From an uncultured Coriobacteriaceae bacterium (GTDB taxonomy: Bacteria; Actinomycetota; Coriobacteriia; Coriobacteriales; Atopobiaceae): DNA of 64,000 bases. Within the stretch, counting starts at the first letter, position 1. The number at the start of each line of letters is the position of its first letter. Positions 1 through 7,861 of the stretch are shown piece after piece. The stretch is from contig UQWE01000001.1 of NCBI GenBank assembly GCA_900544655.1, positions 1 through 64,000 of the forward strand, given 5' to 3'. The notes beneath the pieces are model-generated. The model worked only from the letters and a program-made list of their open reading frames with translations. It made no database searches and had not been told where the DNA came from. Made by a program: the position numbers and the translations under genes.

Positions 1-1
1 T

Positions 2-751
2 TCGCCCACGCCCTACCCCTCCCTTGGGGGCGGCGGCCCCCCCGCCCTGAGCGACGTCACGCTTGCGCTTGACCCTGGCCAGACGCTGGGCGTTATTGGC
101 GGCACGGGCTCAGGCAAGTCCACGCTCGTCTCGCTCATCGCTCGTCTCTATGACCCGGGCGAGGGCACTGTCAGGGTCATGGGGGCCGATGTCCGTGCCT
201 GGCCTCTCGCGCGCCTTCGCCATGAGGTAGCGCTCGTGCCCCAGCGCGCCTCTCTCGTCGCCGGCACGATTCGGTCGAACCTCCTCTGGAGGAAGCCTGA
301 CGCCACGGACGCTGAGCTCTGGGATGCCCTCGAGGTGGCTCAGGCCGCTGACTTCGTGAGGGCGCTGCCCCAGGGGCTCGACGCGGCTGTCGAGGCCGGA
401 GGCAAGAACTTCTCCGGAGGCCAGCGACAGCGCCTCACCATCGCCCGTGCTCTCGTGGGCTCGCCCTCCATCCTCGTCATGGATGACTCCGCCTCTGCGC
501 TCGACATGCGTACGGACGCGGCACTGCGCCGTGCGGTGAAGCATCTGGGGGAGCGTGACTCCGCCCCTGGCAGGCCGCCGCTTTCGACCGTCATCGTGTC
601 CCAGCGCGTCTCCGCCGTTCGCTCCGCTGACGTCATCTGCGTCCTCGACCACGGTGTGCTCGCGGGCGTGGGCACCCACGAGGAGCTCCTCGACACTTGC
701 AAGCTCTACCAAGAGATATATGACTCTCAGCTCAAGAGGGAGGCGAACTAG
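2..751 (+). CDS. ABC exporter subunit, ATP-binding part (5' truncated by window edge)
   Basis: The reading frame is open from base 2, so this is the C-terminal ATPase of a protein that starts upstream. In order it shows a Walker A (GGTGSGKST, about nt 98-124), a signature FSGGQRQRL (about nt 409-435) and a Walker B ending in Asp-Asp (VMDDSASALD) instead of Asp-Glu. The H-loop position reads VSQR, with Gln for the switch His. Those two changes mark a degenerate nucleotide site. The next gene starts directly after the stop and has an intact Walker B and H-loop. The pair therefore looks like a heterodimeric type IV ABC exporter (LmrCD or TM287/288 type). The N-terminal membrane domain is presumably outside the window. 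Family is certain; substrate unknown (multidrug or lipid-like). Confidence 0.93.
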   Translation, partial: SPTPYPSLGGGGPPALSDVTLALDPGQTLGVIGGTGSGKSTLVSLIARLYDPGEGTVRVMGADVRAWPLARLRHEVALVPQRASLVAGTIRSNLLWRKPDATDAELWDALEVAQAADFVRALPQGLDAAVEAGGKNFSGGQRQRLTIARALVGSPSILVMDDSASALDMRTDAALRRAVKHLGERDSAPGRPPLSTVIVSQRVSAVRSADVICVLDHGVLAGVGTHEELLDTCKLYQEIYDSQLKREAN

Positions 752-2611
752 ATGAATCCGTACGCCTCAACGGGATCTGTCGCCACCGTCACCGCGAGCG
801 TCGCGGGCAAGGATTCCCTTGGCGGCCCCGGTGGCTCCAGCGACGTCTCCGCCTCGAATATGTCGACGGGGGAGGTCACGCGCAGGCTTCTTGGCTACGT
901 CAGGCCTTACAGGGCCCTTCTGGCGGCGTCGCTTTTGAGCGCGATCGTGGGCGTGACGCTCCAGCTCTACGTGCCCATCCTCATCGGGCACGGCATCGAC
1001 TGCATGGTCGGTGCGGGTGCGGTTGACTTTGGCCTGCTTATGCCGGTCGTCCGTGAGCTTGCGCTCGTCGTCATCGTCGCCTCGGCGCTTCAGTGGGCTC
1101 AGGGCTACTGCGTCAATCGTCTCTCGTACGAGACGGTCCGTGACCTGAGGAACGCCGCGTACGACAAGCTTGACCGCATGCCGCTCTCCTTCATCGACTC
1201 GCATCCGCACGGCGACCTCATAGGCCGCGTGGTCAATGACGTCGACCAGATCGGCGACGGTCTTCTCCAGGGGACGAACCAGCTTTTGGGCGGCGTCGTC
1301 ACGATCGTCGGCACGCTTGGCTTCATGCTGGCGACGTCGGTTCCCATGGCGCTCGTCGTCGCGCTCGTGACGCCGCTTTCCGTGGGCGCCGCCTGGCTCA
1401 TCACGCGCCTCTCCGACAAGAGTTTCGCTGACCAGCAGCGAATCCAGGGCGAGCTTGGCGCTCACGTCGAGCAGTACGTCGGCGAGCAGCGCCTCGTCGA
1501 CGCCTTCGCCTATGGCCCGGAGGCGTGCGCGCGGTTCGGGGCCATCAACGAGAGGCTCTACGCGTCCGGCGAGCACGCGCAGTTCATGAGCTCGCTGTCA
1601 AACCCCGGCACGCGCTTCATCAACAACATCATCTACGCCGTCGTCGCCGTCGTTGGTTGCGTGGGCGTCATCACCGGCGTCCCAGCGCCCCTCACGGTGG
1701 GCCAGGTCCAGGCGTTTCTGAGCTACGCCAACCAGTACACGAAGCCCTTCAACGAGATCACGGGTGTCATCGCCCAGATCCAGACCGCCTACGCGTCCGC
1801 ACGCCGCGTCTTCGCGCTGCTCGACGCCACCGAGGAGACGGCGGATGCCGAGGCTGCTATCGAGCTCAACCAGCCTCGCGGCGAGGTCGAGTTCGACCAC
1901 GTGGGCTTCTCCTACGTGCCAGATCGCGAGCTGCTCAAGGACATCTGCATCCACGCGAGGCCGGGCGAGCGCATCGCCCTCGTCGGACCAACGGGATGCG
2001 GTAAGACGACGCTCATCAACTTGCTTTTGCGCTTCTACGACGTGACCTCCGGCTCCATCGAGGTCGACGGCCTTCCTGCGAGCGGCTACACGCGCGCGAG
2101 CCTGCGTCGCTCATTCGGCATGGTGTTGCAGGACAGCTGGCTGTTCGCCGGCACCGTCCATGACAACATCGCCTACGGCTGCCCCGACGCCACACGCGAT
2201 CAGGTCGAGGAGGCAGCGCGCCGCGCGCGAGCGGACAAGTTCATCCGCCAGCTCCCCCAGGGATATGATACCGTCATCGGCGAGGACGGCGGCTCCTTCT
2301 CCCAGGGGCAGCGCCAGCTGCTCTGCATCGCCCGCGTCATGCTCACGGACCCGGCAATCCTTTTGCTCGACGAGGCGACGTCGAGCATCGACACCCGCAC
2401 CGAGCTCCAAGTTCAGGCGGCGTTCGACGAGCTCATGCGCGGTAGGACGAGCTTCGTCGTCGCGCACAGGCTGAGCACCATCCGAAACGCCGACTGCATC
2501 CTCGTCATCCGTGACGGCCGCGTCATCGAGCGCGGCACGCATGACGAGCTGCTCGCGCTCGGCGGCTTCTACTCGAGCCTTTACGAGAGCCAGTTTGCCC
2601 GAGAAGAGTAG
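752..2611 (+). CDS. ABC transporter permease/ATP-binding protein, partner half of heterodimer
   Basis: A 619-residue full half-transporter. It has an N-terminal six-helix exporter domain (about residues 45-340), then an ATPase with Walker A GPTGCGKTT (about 411), Walker B LLLDEATSSID (about 535) and switch His in VVAHRLST (about 569). The signature is SQGQ instead of SGGQ, which would complete the degenerate site formed with the Walker motifs of the upstream partner. The partner's intact SGGQ would complete the working site. The start ATG follows the partner's TAG with no gap, so the two are co-translated. Substrate cannot be told from sequence. The first 45 residues are Ser/Gly/Thr-rich and probably a flexible cytoplasmic tail. 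Confidence 0.95.
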   Translation: MNPYASTGSVATVTASVAGKDSLGGPGGSSDVSASNMSTGEVTRRLLGYVRPYRALLAASLLSAIVGVTLQLYVPILIGHGIDCMVGAGAVDFGLLMPVVRELALVVIVASALQWAQGYCVNRLSYETVRDLRNAAYDKLDRMPLSFIDSHPHGDLIGRVVNDVDQIGDGLLQGTNQLLGGVVTIVGTLGFMLATSVPMALVVALVTPLSVGAAWLITRLSDKSFADQQRIQGELGAHVEQYVGEQRLVDAFAYGPEACARFGAINERLYASGEHAQFMSSLSNPGTRFINNIIYAVVAVVGCVGVITGVPAPLTVGQVQAFLSYANQYTKPFNEITGVIAQIQTAYASARRVFALLDATEETADAEAAIELNQPRGEVEFDHVGFSYVPDRELLKDICIHARPGERIALVGPTGCGKTTLINLLLRFYDVTSGSIEVDGLPASGYTRASLRRSFGMVLQDSWLFAGTVHDNIAYGCPDATRDQVEEAARRARADKFIRQLPQGYDTVIGEDGGSFSQGQRQLLCIARVMLTDPAILLLDEATSSIDTRTELQVQAAFDELMRGRTSFVVAHRLSTIRNADCILVIRDGRVIERGTHDELLALGGFYSSLYESQFAREE

Positions 2612-2655
2612 GATAGGGCAAACTTCGATGTTTCGAGTGTCTGTGGGGTGTCGCC

Positions 2656-3189
2656 ATGCGTAAGGATAAGTTTGCTGTTATAGCCGCAATCATTGGGATC
2701 ATTTTTGCCATTGGTCTTGTGGGGTGCGGCGATTCCGGCGATGCCGAGTCTAAGGCCGCCATTGCCGATGGCGTGACGGACGGGCTCGAGCAGCTCAAGT
2801 CCGGCTCTGGAGAAGCCGTGGACCTTGCGAAGGAGACGCTTAACTCCTATGTGGGGAGCCAACTCGAAGATATGGGCATATCCGATGACGAGCTGATCTC
2901 CACGTATCTCCAAGATTTTGATTACGAGGTTGGCGACGTGACGATGACGGGGTCCTCTGCCACGGTCCACGTGACGCTTACCTGCCGCTCGGTAGCGGAT
3001 ATCGCCAAGGAGTTCGTCTCTCAGTCGCGCGGGCTGAACGACGAAGAGGCGGGCAAGGTCCTCATGCAGTGTGTGGAGAATGCCACCCCGGCCCAGTCCG
3101 AGGCCGATGTCTACGTGCAAAAGGGAGCGGATGGCTCATGGGATACGCTTGGGGGACTCAAGAGCGCCCTCGTCAAGCTGTGCGTCTAG
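2656..3189 (+). CDS. putative lipoprotein, unknown function
   Basis: 177 residues beginning with a basic MRKDK, a hydrophobic stretch and a lipobox LVGC (Cys about residue 24), so it is probably a lipid-anchored surface protein. The mature part is acidic and alternates short helices with a beta-like section (residues about 95-115). It resembles small actinobacterial and clostridial lipoproteins of the DUF5105 kind only in general pattern; I cannot assign a family. It lies 44 nt after the ABC pair in the same direction, and a GGGG stretch precedes the ATG. It could be an accessory of the exporter, but nothing in the sequence proves that. Confidence 0.75.
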   Translation: MRKDKFAVIAAIIGIIFAIGLVGCGDSGDAESKAAIADGVTDGLEQLKSGSGEAVDLAKETLNSYVGSQLEDMGISDDELISTYLQDFDYEVGDVTMTGSSATVHVTLTCRSVADIAKEFVSQSRGLNDEEAGKVLMQCVENATPAQSEADVYVQKGADGSWDTLGGLKSALVKLCV

Positions 3190-3423
3190 TGCCTAGTAGC
3201 TAACCTGGCAGGGGATGCCGAGGGCCTCGACGCGCCGCGCGATTGCGTCTAGCACGTCCGTGGGGGCCTTCCCAAGGCCCGGAGCCGGCGTCTCCCGCGC
3301 GACGCCCCTCGGGTTGGTTGCGTGGGACCATTATCTCATTGAGGAGGAGACGAGCGTCCGGACGAGCGGCGCGGGAAGGCTGCCACGCGAATCCCGTCCC
3401 ACGGGGGGCGAGGTGTCCGTATA
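3190..3423. other. intergenic stretch, possible gene remnant on minus strand
   Basis: Between the lipoprotein gene and the tRNA terminator no convincing full gene is seen. On the minus strand a 45-codon open stretch (about 3330 down to 3197) ends in a stop and reads like a protein C-terminus (GKAPTDVLDAIARRVEALGI). It has no start codon and is preceded by an in-frame TAA. It may be a decayed gene end next to the tRNA. Confidence 0.3.
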
Positions 3424-3425
3424 AC

Positions 3426-3454
3426 AAAAAAGCCTCGCCGGAATCCAGCGAGGC
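3426..3454 (-). terminator. intrinsic terminator of tRNA-Asn
   Basis: A 7-bp perfect stem (3432-3438 with 3448-3454, GCCTCGC/GCGAGGC) is followed on the minus strand by six T (complement of 3426-3431). It lies 10 nt downstream of the tRNA 3' end. Confidence 0.85.
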
Positions 3455-3464
3455 CATTCAAGTC

Positions 3465-3539
3465 TGGCTCCTCGAGTAGGACTCGAACCTACAACAACGC
3501 GGTTAACAGCCGCGGGCTCTACCATTGAGCTATCGAGGA
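3465..3539 (-). tRNA. tRNA-Asn (anticodon GTT), CCA encoded
   Basis: Read on the minus strand, the acceptor stem TCCTCGA pairs with TCGAGGA, followed by discriminator G and an encoded CCA (complement of 3465-3467). The anticodon arm has loop CTGTTAA with anticodon GTT. The T-arm carries GTTCGAGTC and the D-arm AGCTCAATGGTAGAGC. All invariant positions I checked are present, so it should be functional. It stands alone with its own promoter and terminator. Confidence 0.96.
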
Positions 3540-3585
3540 ATTCGATTGTCAGGAGCACGTGCTTTGCTCCGTGCGAACGAGGATT

Positions 3586-3613
3586 AGTATACAGAAGCTG
3601 TGGGCGAGTGCAA
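3586..3613 (-). promoter_or_regulatory. probable promoter of tRNA-Asn
   Basis: On the minus strand there is a -10 box TATACT (complement of 3586-3591) and a -35-like TTGCAC (complement of 3608-3613) with a 16-nt spacer, about 47 nt before the mature tRNA 5' end. The -35 match is weak. Confidence 0.5.
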
Positions 3614-3701
3614 CCAGAAATTTTGACAAATTTTGGTGTGCTAGGGTTATTTGCATTCCCAGAAGTCGTTGACCGTAGTGTTTTCGCGGGTAAACGGCCT
3701 A

Positions 3702-3729
3702 TTGGGGTAAATTGAACTTCCAATATAAT
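3702..3729 (+). promoter_or_regulatory. probable promoter of the EpsG-like gene
   Basis: TTGGGG (3702-3707), a 16-nt spacer and a perfect TATAAT (3724-3729). Transcription would begin near 3736. That excludes the upstream TTG at 3712 as start and favours the ATG at 3766. Confidence 0.65.
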
Positions 3730-3765
3730 TTGTCAGAGATGCCAGTTGCGAGTCTCGGGGGATTC

Positions 3766-4965
3766 ATGCTCGTTTATTTCCTTACAGCTGCCGTCGCCAT
3801 GCTGGCGGCGCTATCAGCCGAGGGGCTGCGCGGGGAGAAACCCAAGGTCTCGAACCTGCTGTGGCTCGTCGCGTTCTTGGCTCTCGCCATTCCAGCGTCC
3901 CTTCGATATGACATCGGCGTCGACTACAGCGCCACGATGGAATCTGCCGGCTATCTTGGCTATTGGCAGCTGTACCACCTCTACGCCAATCAGCCGCCCG
4001 CACCTGGTATGGATCCCGGTTTCTATGCCCTCATCCGCATCCTCAACTTGTTTACAGACAACCCCCAATGGATGTTCGCCTTCTTGTCCGCGGCCACGTA
4101 TGCGCTCGTGATACGAGCCTGCCGTAGGCTGTCGCCCGACCCCGCCCTATCCCTCGCCCTGTTTCTCGTTGCGGGCTTCTACTTCGAGTCTCTCAACATC
4201 GCGCGCCAGTGGTTTGCCATTGCGTGCGTTATGAACGGCCTCGAGTGGGTGGGGGAGTGCGACACGAGCGCCCCACGCGCCTTCGCGCGCTATGCCGTCT
4301 GGGTCGTCCTGGGAAGCCTCATGCACCTGAGCTGCCTCATGTGGCTTGCTCTTTGGCCATTGCTCCGCCTCAGAATGACGCCGGCGCGCACGCTATTTCT
4401 TCTTGTTAGTTGCGTCGCGATTGCCTTCGTGGGGATTTCCGTGGCGCGCGTCGTGTTCGCCCAGACGAGGTTTGGCCTCTATCTCGACCCCTCGAGCAGC
4501 GTCTATGTAGGGCCTCGCCCACGCGCCAACGCCATGATCACGTTCGGTCTTACGTGGGCGTTCCCATTTGTGGTCGCCCTGCTTGATCGCGCGAAGGCTG
4601 TGGGTTCCGTTAGGGTAAGTGAAGTACCTGGAAAGGGCGACTCTCGAGCTCAGCTTGCCGGCCCCGGTCTCGAGTCTGCGCTTGTCGTGTGCGCGACCCT
4701 GGCGTTCGCCCTTTACGTCTCGGCCGCGTTTCTCCCATTCATCGTCGACCGCGTCGCGCGCTACTTTGCGCCCATGCTCATACTCCTCATGCCTCATACA
4801 ATCAGGCGCATCGAGGACAGGCGCCTGCGCTCGGCGGCGATGGTCCTCGTGATTGTCGCCTGGGCTGCAGCGACGTACGTTCAGGTTGTTGCCGGCGGTC
4901 AGTATGGGGTCGTGCCCTATGTGTCCGTGTTTGGTGAGCGCGCGGCGGCGGGCCTTCTCTCGTAG
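3766..4965 (+). CDS. EpsG-family polysaccharide membrane protein (polymerase-like)
   Basis: About 399 residues, with 10 or more hydrophobic segments. Near the N-terminus it has SLRYDIGVDYSATM, the signature-like RY..G.DY of the EpsG family. These proteins are thought to polymerise or transfer exopolysaccharide repeat units at the membrane. I chose ATG 3766 because GGGGGA sits 4 nt upstream and a TATAAT promoter ends at 3729. The longer frame from TTG 3712 would overlap that promoter. It precedes the polysaccharide exporter genes, separated by about 100 nt with a new -10, so it belongs to the same surface-glycan neighbourhood. Donor and repeat unit are unknown. Confidence 0.8.
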   Translation: MLVYFLTAAVAMLAALSAEGLRGEKPKVSNLLWLVAFLALAIPASLRYDIGVDYSATMESAGYLGYWQLYHLYANQPPAPGMDPGFYALIRILNLFTDNPQWMFAFLSAATYALVIRACRRLSPDPALSLALFLVAGFYFESLNIARQWFAIACVMNGLEWVGECDTSAPRAFARYAVWVVLGSLMHLSCLMWLALWPLLRLRMTPARTLFLLVSCVAIAFVGISVARVVFAQTRFGLYLDPSSSVYVGPRPRANAMITFGLTWAFPFVVALLDRAKAVGSVRVSEVPGKGDSRAQLAGPGLESALVVCATLAFALYVSAAFLPFIVDRVARYFAPMLILLMPHTIRRIEDRRLRSAAMVLVIVAWAAATYVQVVAGGQYGVVPYVSVFGERAAAGLLS

Positions 4966-4973
4966 GGCGCCCT

Positions 4974-4982
4974 TGCTATTAT
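4974..4982 (+). promoter_or_regulatory. extended -10 promoter of the exporter operon
   Basis: TGC-TATTAT (TG at 4974-4975, hexamer 4977-4982) is an extended -10 element with no good -35. It lies about 80 nt before the permease gene. Confidence 0.45.
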
Positions 4983-5062
4983 CTAGGAGTTACGTTGCGT
5001 CCGGCATATTCGCCGCTCGCTGACAAGATGGGCCCCGCGACGGGCCAAACATCGTCAAGGAG

Positions 5063-5908
5063 ATGGCTTTGTCCCAAGAGCAAACCACTACAGCCGCGGC
5101 AACCGTTCCGGCATCAGAGGCGTTCGCCAAGTCTGACCGCGCGAAGGAGAAGTTCATCCTCTCCCAGCTCGTCGGCAAGGATTTCAAGCGCAAGTATCGC
5201 CGCAGCGTGCTCGGAGTCGTGTGGAGCGTCCTCAACCCGCTGCTCATGATGATCGTCATGTCACTCGTGTTTTCGTTCTTCCTGCGCTATGACAACATGG
5301 AGCACTACCCGCTCTACCTCATCCTCGGCAACGTCATCTGGACGATCTTCGCGGATTCAACCAACCAGGGCGTCACCTCGATCCTCGATGCCGCGCCCCT
5401 GCTCAAGAAGGTTCGCATCAACAAGACGGTGTTTCCGGTCGAGCGCGTTCTCTTCTCGCTTGTCAACTTCGCGTTCTCGATGATCGCCGTCTTCATCGTC
5501 ATGCTGTGGGAGGGCGTGTGGGTCAGCTGGACCATCATCCTGCTCCCGGTGCTCCTCGTTCTGCTCATGGGCTTCTGCATCGGCATGAGCATGCTACTCT
5601 CCTCGCTTGCGGTCTTCTTCCGTGACGTCATCCACCTGTGGGGTGTTGTCATCCTCGCTTGGAGCTACGTGACGCCGCTGTTCTGGCCCGTCAGCATGAT
5701 CGCCCAGGTTCCGTATGCGTTCATGCGCGTCATCATGCTCGCGAACCCCATGTATAACTACGTGACGTTCATGCGCATGATCCTTCTCAACGGCCAGCCG
5801 CCCGAGCTCATCACCGTCGCCATGTGCGCCATCTGGGCAGTCATAGCGCTCGTCCTTGGCTGGGCGGTCTTCCATAAGCTCGAGCGCAAGTTCATCCTCT
5901 ACATCTAA
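5063..5908 (+). CDS. wzm: polysaccharide ABC exporter permease (Wzm/TagG-like, ABC-2)
   Basis: 281 residues. An amphipathic N-terminus holds the ABC-2 polysaccharide motif (KDFKRKYRRSVLGVVWSVLNPLL, residues about 35-58), which precedes six membrane segments. Such permeases move lipid-linked glycans from the cytoplasmic face outward, powered by the ATPase encoded next. AAGGAG abuts ATG 5063 directly, so the TTG two codons later (5069), six nt from that Shine-Dalgarno, may be the true start; the proteins differ by two residues. Operon: this gene, the ATPase, then the GlfT1-like transferase. That resembles the mycobacterial Rv3783/Rv3781/Rv3782 galactan export set in content. Galactan as cargo is inference. 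Confidence 0.9.
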   Translation: MALSQEQTTTAAATVPASEAFAKSDRAKEKFILSQLVGKDFKRKYRRSVLGVVWSVLNPLLMMIVMSLVFSFFLRYDNMEHYPLYLILGNVIWTIFADSTNQGVTSILDAAPLLKKVRINKTVFPVERVLFSLVNFAFSMIAVFIVMLWEGVWVSWTIILLPVLLVLLMGFCIGMSMLLSSLAVFFRDVIHLWGVVILAWSYVTPLFWPVSMIAQVPYAFMRVIMLANPMYNYVTFMRMILLNGQPPELITVAMCAIWAVIALVLGWAVFHKLERKFILYI

Positions 5909-5938
5909 GTCTCGCACGCGAGAGATTGGCTCATACGA

Positions 5939-6706
5939 ATGGCTTCTAAGACCGACATCACCCCGGGTGAGGACTACGCCATTGAGGTGGACGACGTCAC
6001 CATGATCTTCAACATGGCGAGCGAGCGTCTGGACAACCTCAAGGAGTACTTCATCAAGCTCGTGAAGCACGAGCTGTTCTTCGAGGAGTTCCACGCCCTC
6101 AAGCACGTCAGCTTCAAGGTCAAGAAGGGTGAGGTCCTCGGCCTCGTTGGCACCAACGGCTCCGGCAAGTCGACGATGCTCAAGATCATCGCCGGCGTGC
6201 TCGATCCCAGCGAGGGCAAAGTCACCGTTCATGGCAACATCGCCCCGCTCATCGAGCTTGGCGCGGGCTTTGACATCGAGCTTACCGCTCGCGAGAACAT
6301 TTACCTCAACGGCTCTCTCCTTGGCTATACCAAGGAGTTCATCGACGCCCACCTCGATGACATCGTTGATTTCGCAGAGCTTCGCGACTTTATGGACATG
6401 CCGCTCAAGAACTACTCCAGCGGCATGGTCGCGCGTATCGCTTTCGCAATCGCGACCGTCGTCGAGCCGGATGTCCTCATCGTCGACGAGACCCTCTCCG
6501 TCGGCGACGTTTTCTTCCAAGAGAAGTGCGAGAAGCGCATCCGCCAGTTCATCGAGAGCGGCAACGTCACGGTTCTCTTCGTGAGCCATTCCCTCGAGCA
6601 GGTCGAGCGACTCTGCACGCGTTGCGTCTGGATCGAGAAGGGCGAGCAGCGCATGATCGGCGACACGGATGAGGTATGCAAGGCCTACAGGAGGCAGTAC
6701 AACTAA
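5939..6706 (+). CDS. wzt: polysaccharide ABC exporter ATPase (Wzt/TagH-like)
   Basis: 255 residues. Walker A is GTNGSGKST (about residues 71-79). The loop IAPLIELGAGFDIELTARENI is typical of polysaccharide and teichoic acid exporters. The signature is YSSGM and Walker B is LIVDETLSVGD. It stops soon after the ATPase core, so it lacks the C-terminal carbohydrate-binding domain of O-antigen Wzt proteins, as in the mycobacterial galactan exporter. It follows its permease by 30 nt, and its TAA overlaps the ATG of the next gene by one base, implying coupled translation with the glycosyltransferase. Export of a lipid-linked galactan is inferred from this neighbour. Confidence 0.92.
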   Translation: MASKTDITPGEDYAIEVDDVTMIFNMASERLDNLKEYFIKLVKHELFFEEFHALKHVSFKVKKGEVLGLVGTNGSGKSTMLKIIAGVLDPSEGKVTVHGNIAPLIELGAGFDIELTARENIYLNGSLLGYTKEFIDAHLDDIVDFAELRDFMDMPLKNYSSGMVARIAFAIATVVEPDVLIVDETLSVGDVFFQEKCEKRIRQFIESGNVTVLFVSHSLEQVERLCTRCVWIEKGEQRMIGDTDEVCKAYRRQYN

Positions 6707-7656
6707 TGGCCTTCGTCTGCGCTAACCCCGAGAACCGCAAGAGCGTCGCAGCCGTCGTCGTGACGTATAACCGCAAGGACCTGCTGCTCGAATGCCTCGA
6801 TTGCCTTTGCAAGCAGGATCTTGGCGCCCTTGGCGAGCGCTACGACCTTTCCGTCATCGTCGTCGACAACGCAAGCACGGATGGCACCGAGGAGGCGTTG
6901 GCTTCCCTCGTTGAGTCCGGGAAGGTCGCCTACTTCAATACGGGTGAGAACCTCGGCGGCGCCGGCGGGTTCAACTACGGCATGCGCAAGGCCGTCGAGC
7001 TTGGCCACGACTACGTCTGGGTCATGGACGACGACTGCATGACCCATCCTGACACCCTGCGTGAGTTCCTCATCGCGGGCGAGGGCCTGAACGGGGAGTA
7101 CGGCTATCTCACGAGCGTCTGCCTCTGGACTGACGACACCCCTTGCTCCATGAACCGCCAGAGGCACCCGCTGCATCACACGATCGAGGACTTCACCCCC
7201 GAGCTACAGCCCTGCACGCTCGCGTCCTTCGTCTCGCTCTTCGTGCCGGCGGACGTCATCGCGGAGCTTGGCCTCCCCATAAAGGACTTCTTCATCTGGA
7301 CTGACGACTGGGAGTTCACGCGCCGCGTCTCGAGGAAGTATCCCTGCTATGTCGTGGGCACGAGCGTGGTCACGCACAAGTGCAAGGTCAACGGGGCCGG
7401 CAACGTTGCCATCGACTCCGGCGAGCGCATCGCGCGCTTCCGCCTCGCGTACCGAAACGACGTCGTGCTCTATCGCGGCGAGGGTCCTGCGGGCTACGCG
7501 TATGTCGCCGCGCGAGACCTCAATCACCTTTGGCGCATCGCGACCGAGGCTAAGGATCGTAAGCTCGAGCGTGCGAGGGCCGTCCTCGGGGGCACGTTTG
7601 AGGGCTTGAGATTCCATCCCGCAATCGAGTACGTGAAGAGGCCGGAGAAGCGCTAG
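6706..7656 (+). CDS. GT2 glycosyltransferase, GlfT1-like galactofuranosyltransferase
   Basis: 316 residues from ATG 6706, which overlaps the preceding TAA; AGGAGG lies about 13 nt upstream. GT-A features: AAVVVTYNRKDLL at the N-terminus, DNASTDGT, NLGGAGGFNYGM, and the metal-binding VMDDDC (about residue 107). The GGAGGF block and WTDDWEFTRR further on are characteristic of the galactofuranosyltransferases that start galactan (GlfT1) and related rhamnosyl/Galf enzymes. It would add the first Galf residues from UDP-Galf to a polyprenyl-linked acceptor on the cytoplasmic side. Exact acceptor and linkage are not visible. UDP-galactopyranose mutase is not in the window. Confidence 0.82.
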   Translation: MAFVCANPENRKSVAAVVVTYNRKDLLLECLDCLCKQDLGALGERYDLSVIVVDNASTDGTEEALASLVESGKVAYFNTGENLGGAGGFNYGMRKAVELGHDYVWVMDDDCMTHPDTLREFLIAGEGLNGEYGYLTSVCLWTDDTPCSMNRQRHPLHHTIEDFTPELQPCTLASFVSLFVPADVIAELGLPIKDFFIWTDDWEFTRRVSRKYPCYVVGTSVVTHKCKVNGAGNVAIDSGERIARFRLAYRNDVVLYRGEGPAGYAYVAARDLNHLWRIATEAKDRKLERARAVLGGTFEGLRFHPAIEYVKRPEKR

Positions 7657-7765
7657 CCTCTCCCTTCGGCTGATCGCTAGGTCGAAACCGGGCGCGTGGA
7701 CTCCATCGCTGTGTGTCCTGGTTTTCCGGCGGTCTCGGTGAGCCTAGCCATCTCCCAAAACAGAT

Positions 7766-7801
7766 GCGCGCCCTGTCAACAGACATTGTGACGGGGCGCG
7801 C
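7766..7801. terminator. long hairpin between convergent genes
   Basis: A 13-bp stem (7766-7778 with 7789-7801, one G-T pair) lies between the GlfT1-like gene (+) and the GlfT2-like gene (-). On the minus strand a TTTT follows a few bases later. It is probably a bidirectional terminator. The rest of 7657-7861 shows nothing else. Confidence 0.6.
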
Positions 7802-7861
7802 AACTTGCACATGGATGGCCAGTTGAATGCCGGGCGTTCCTCCGTAGGATGCCGAGTGTCC

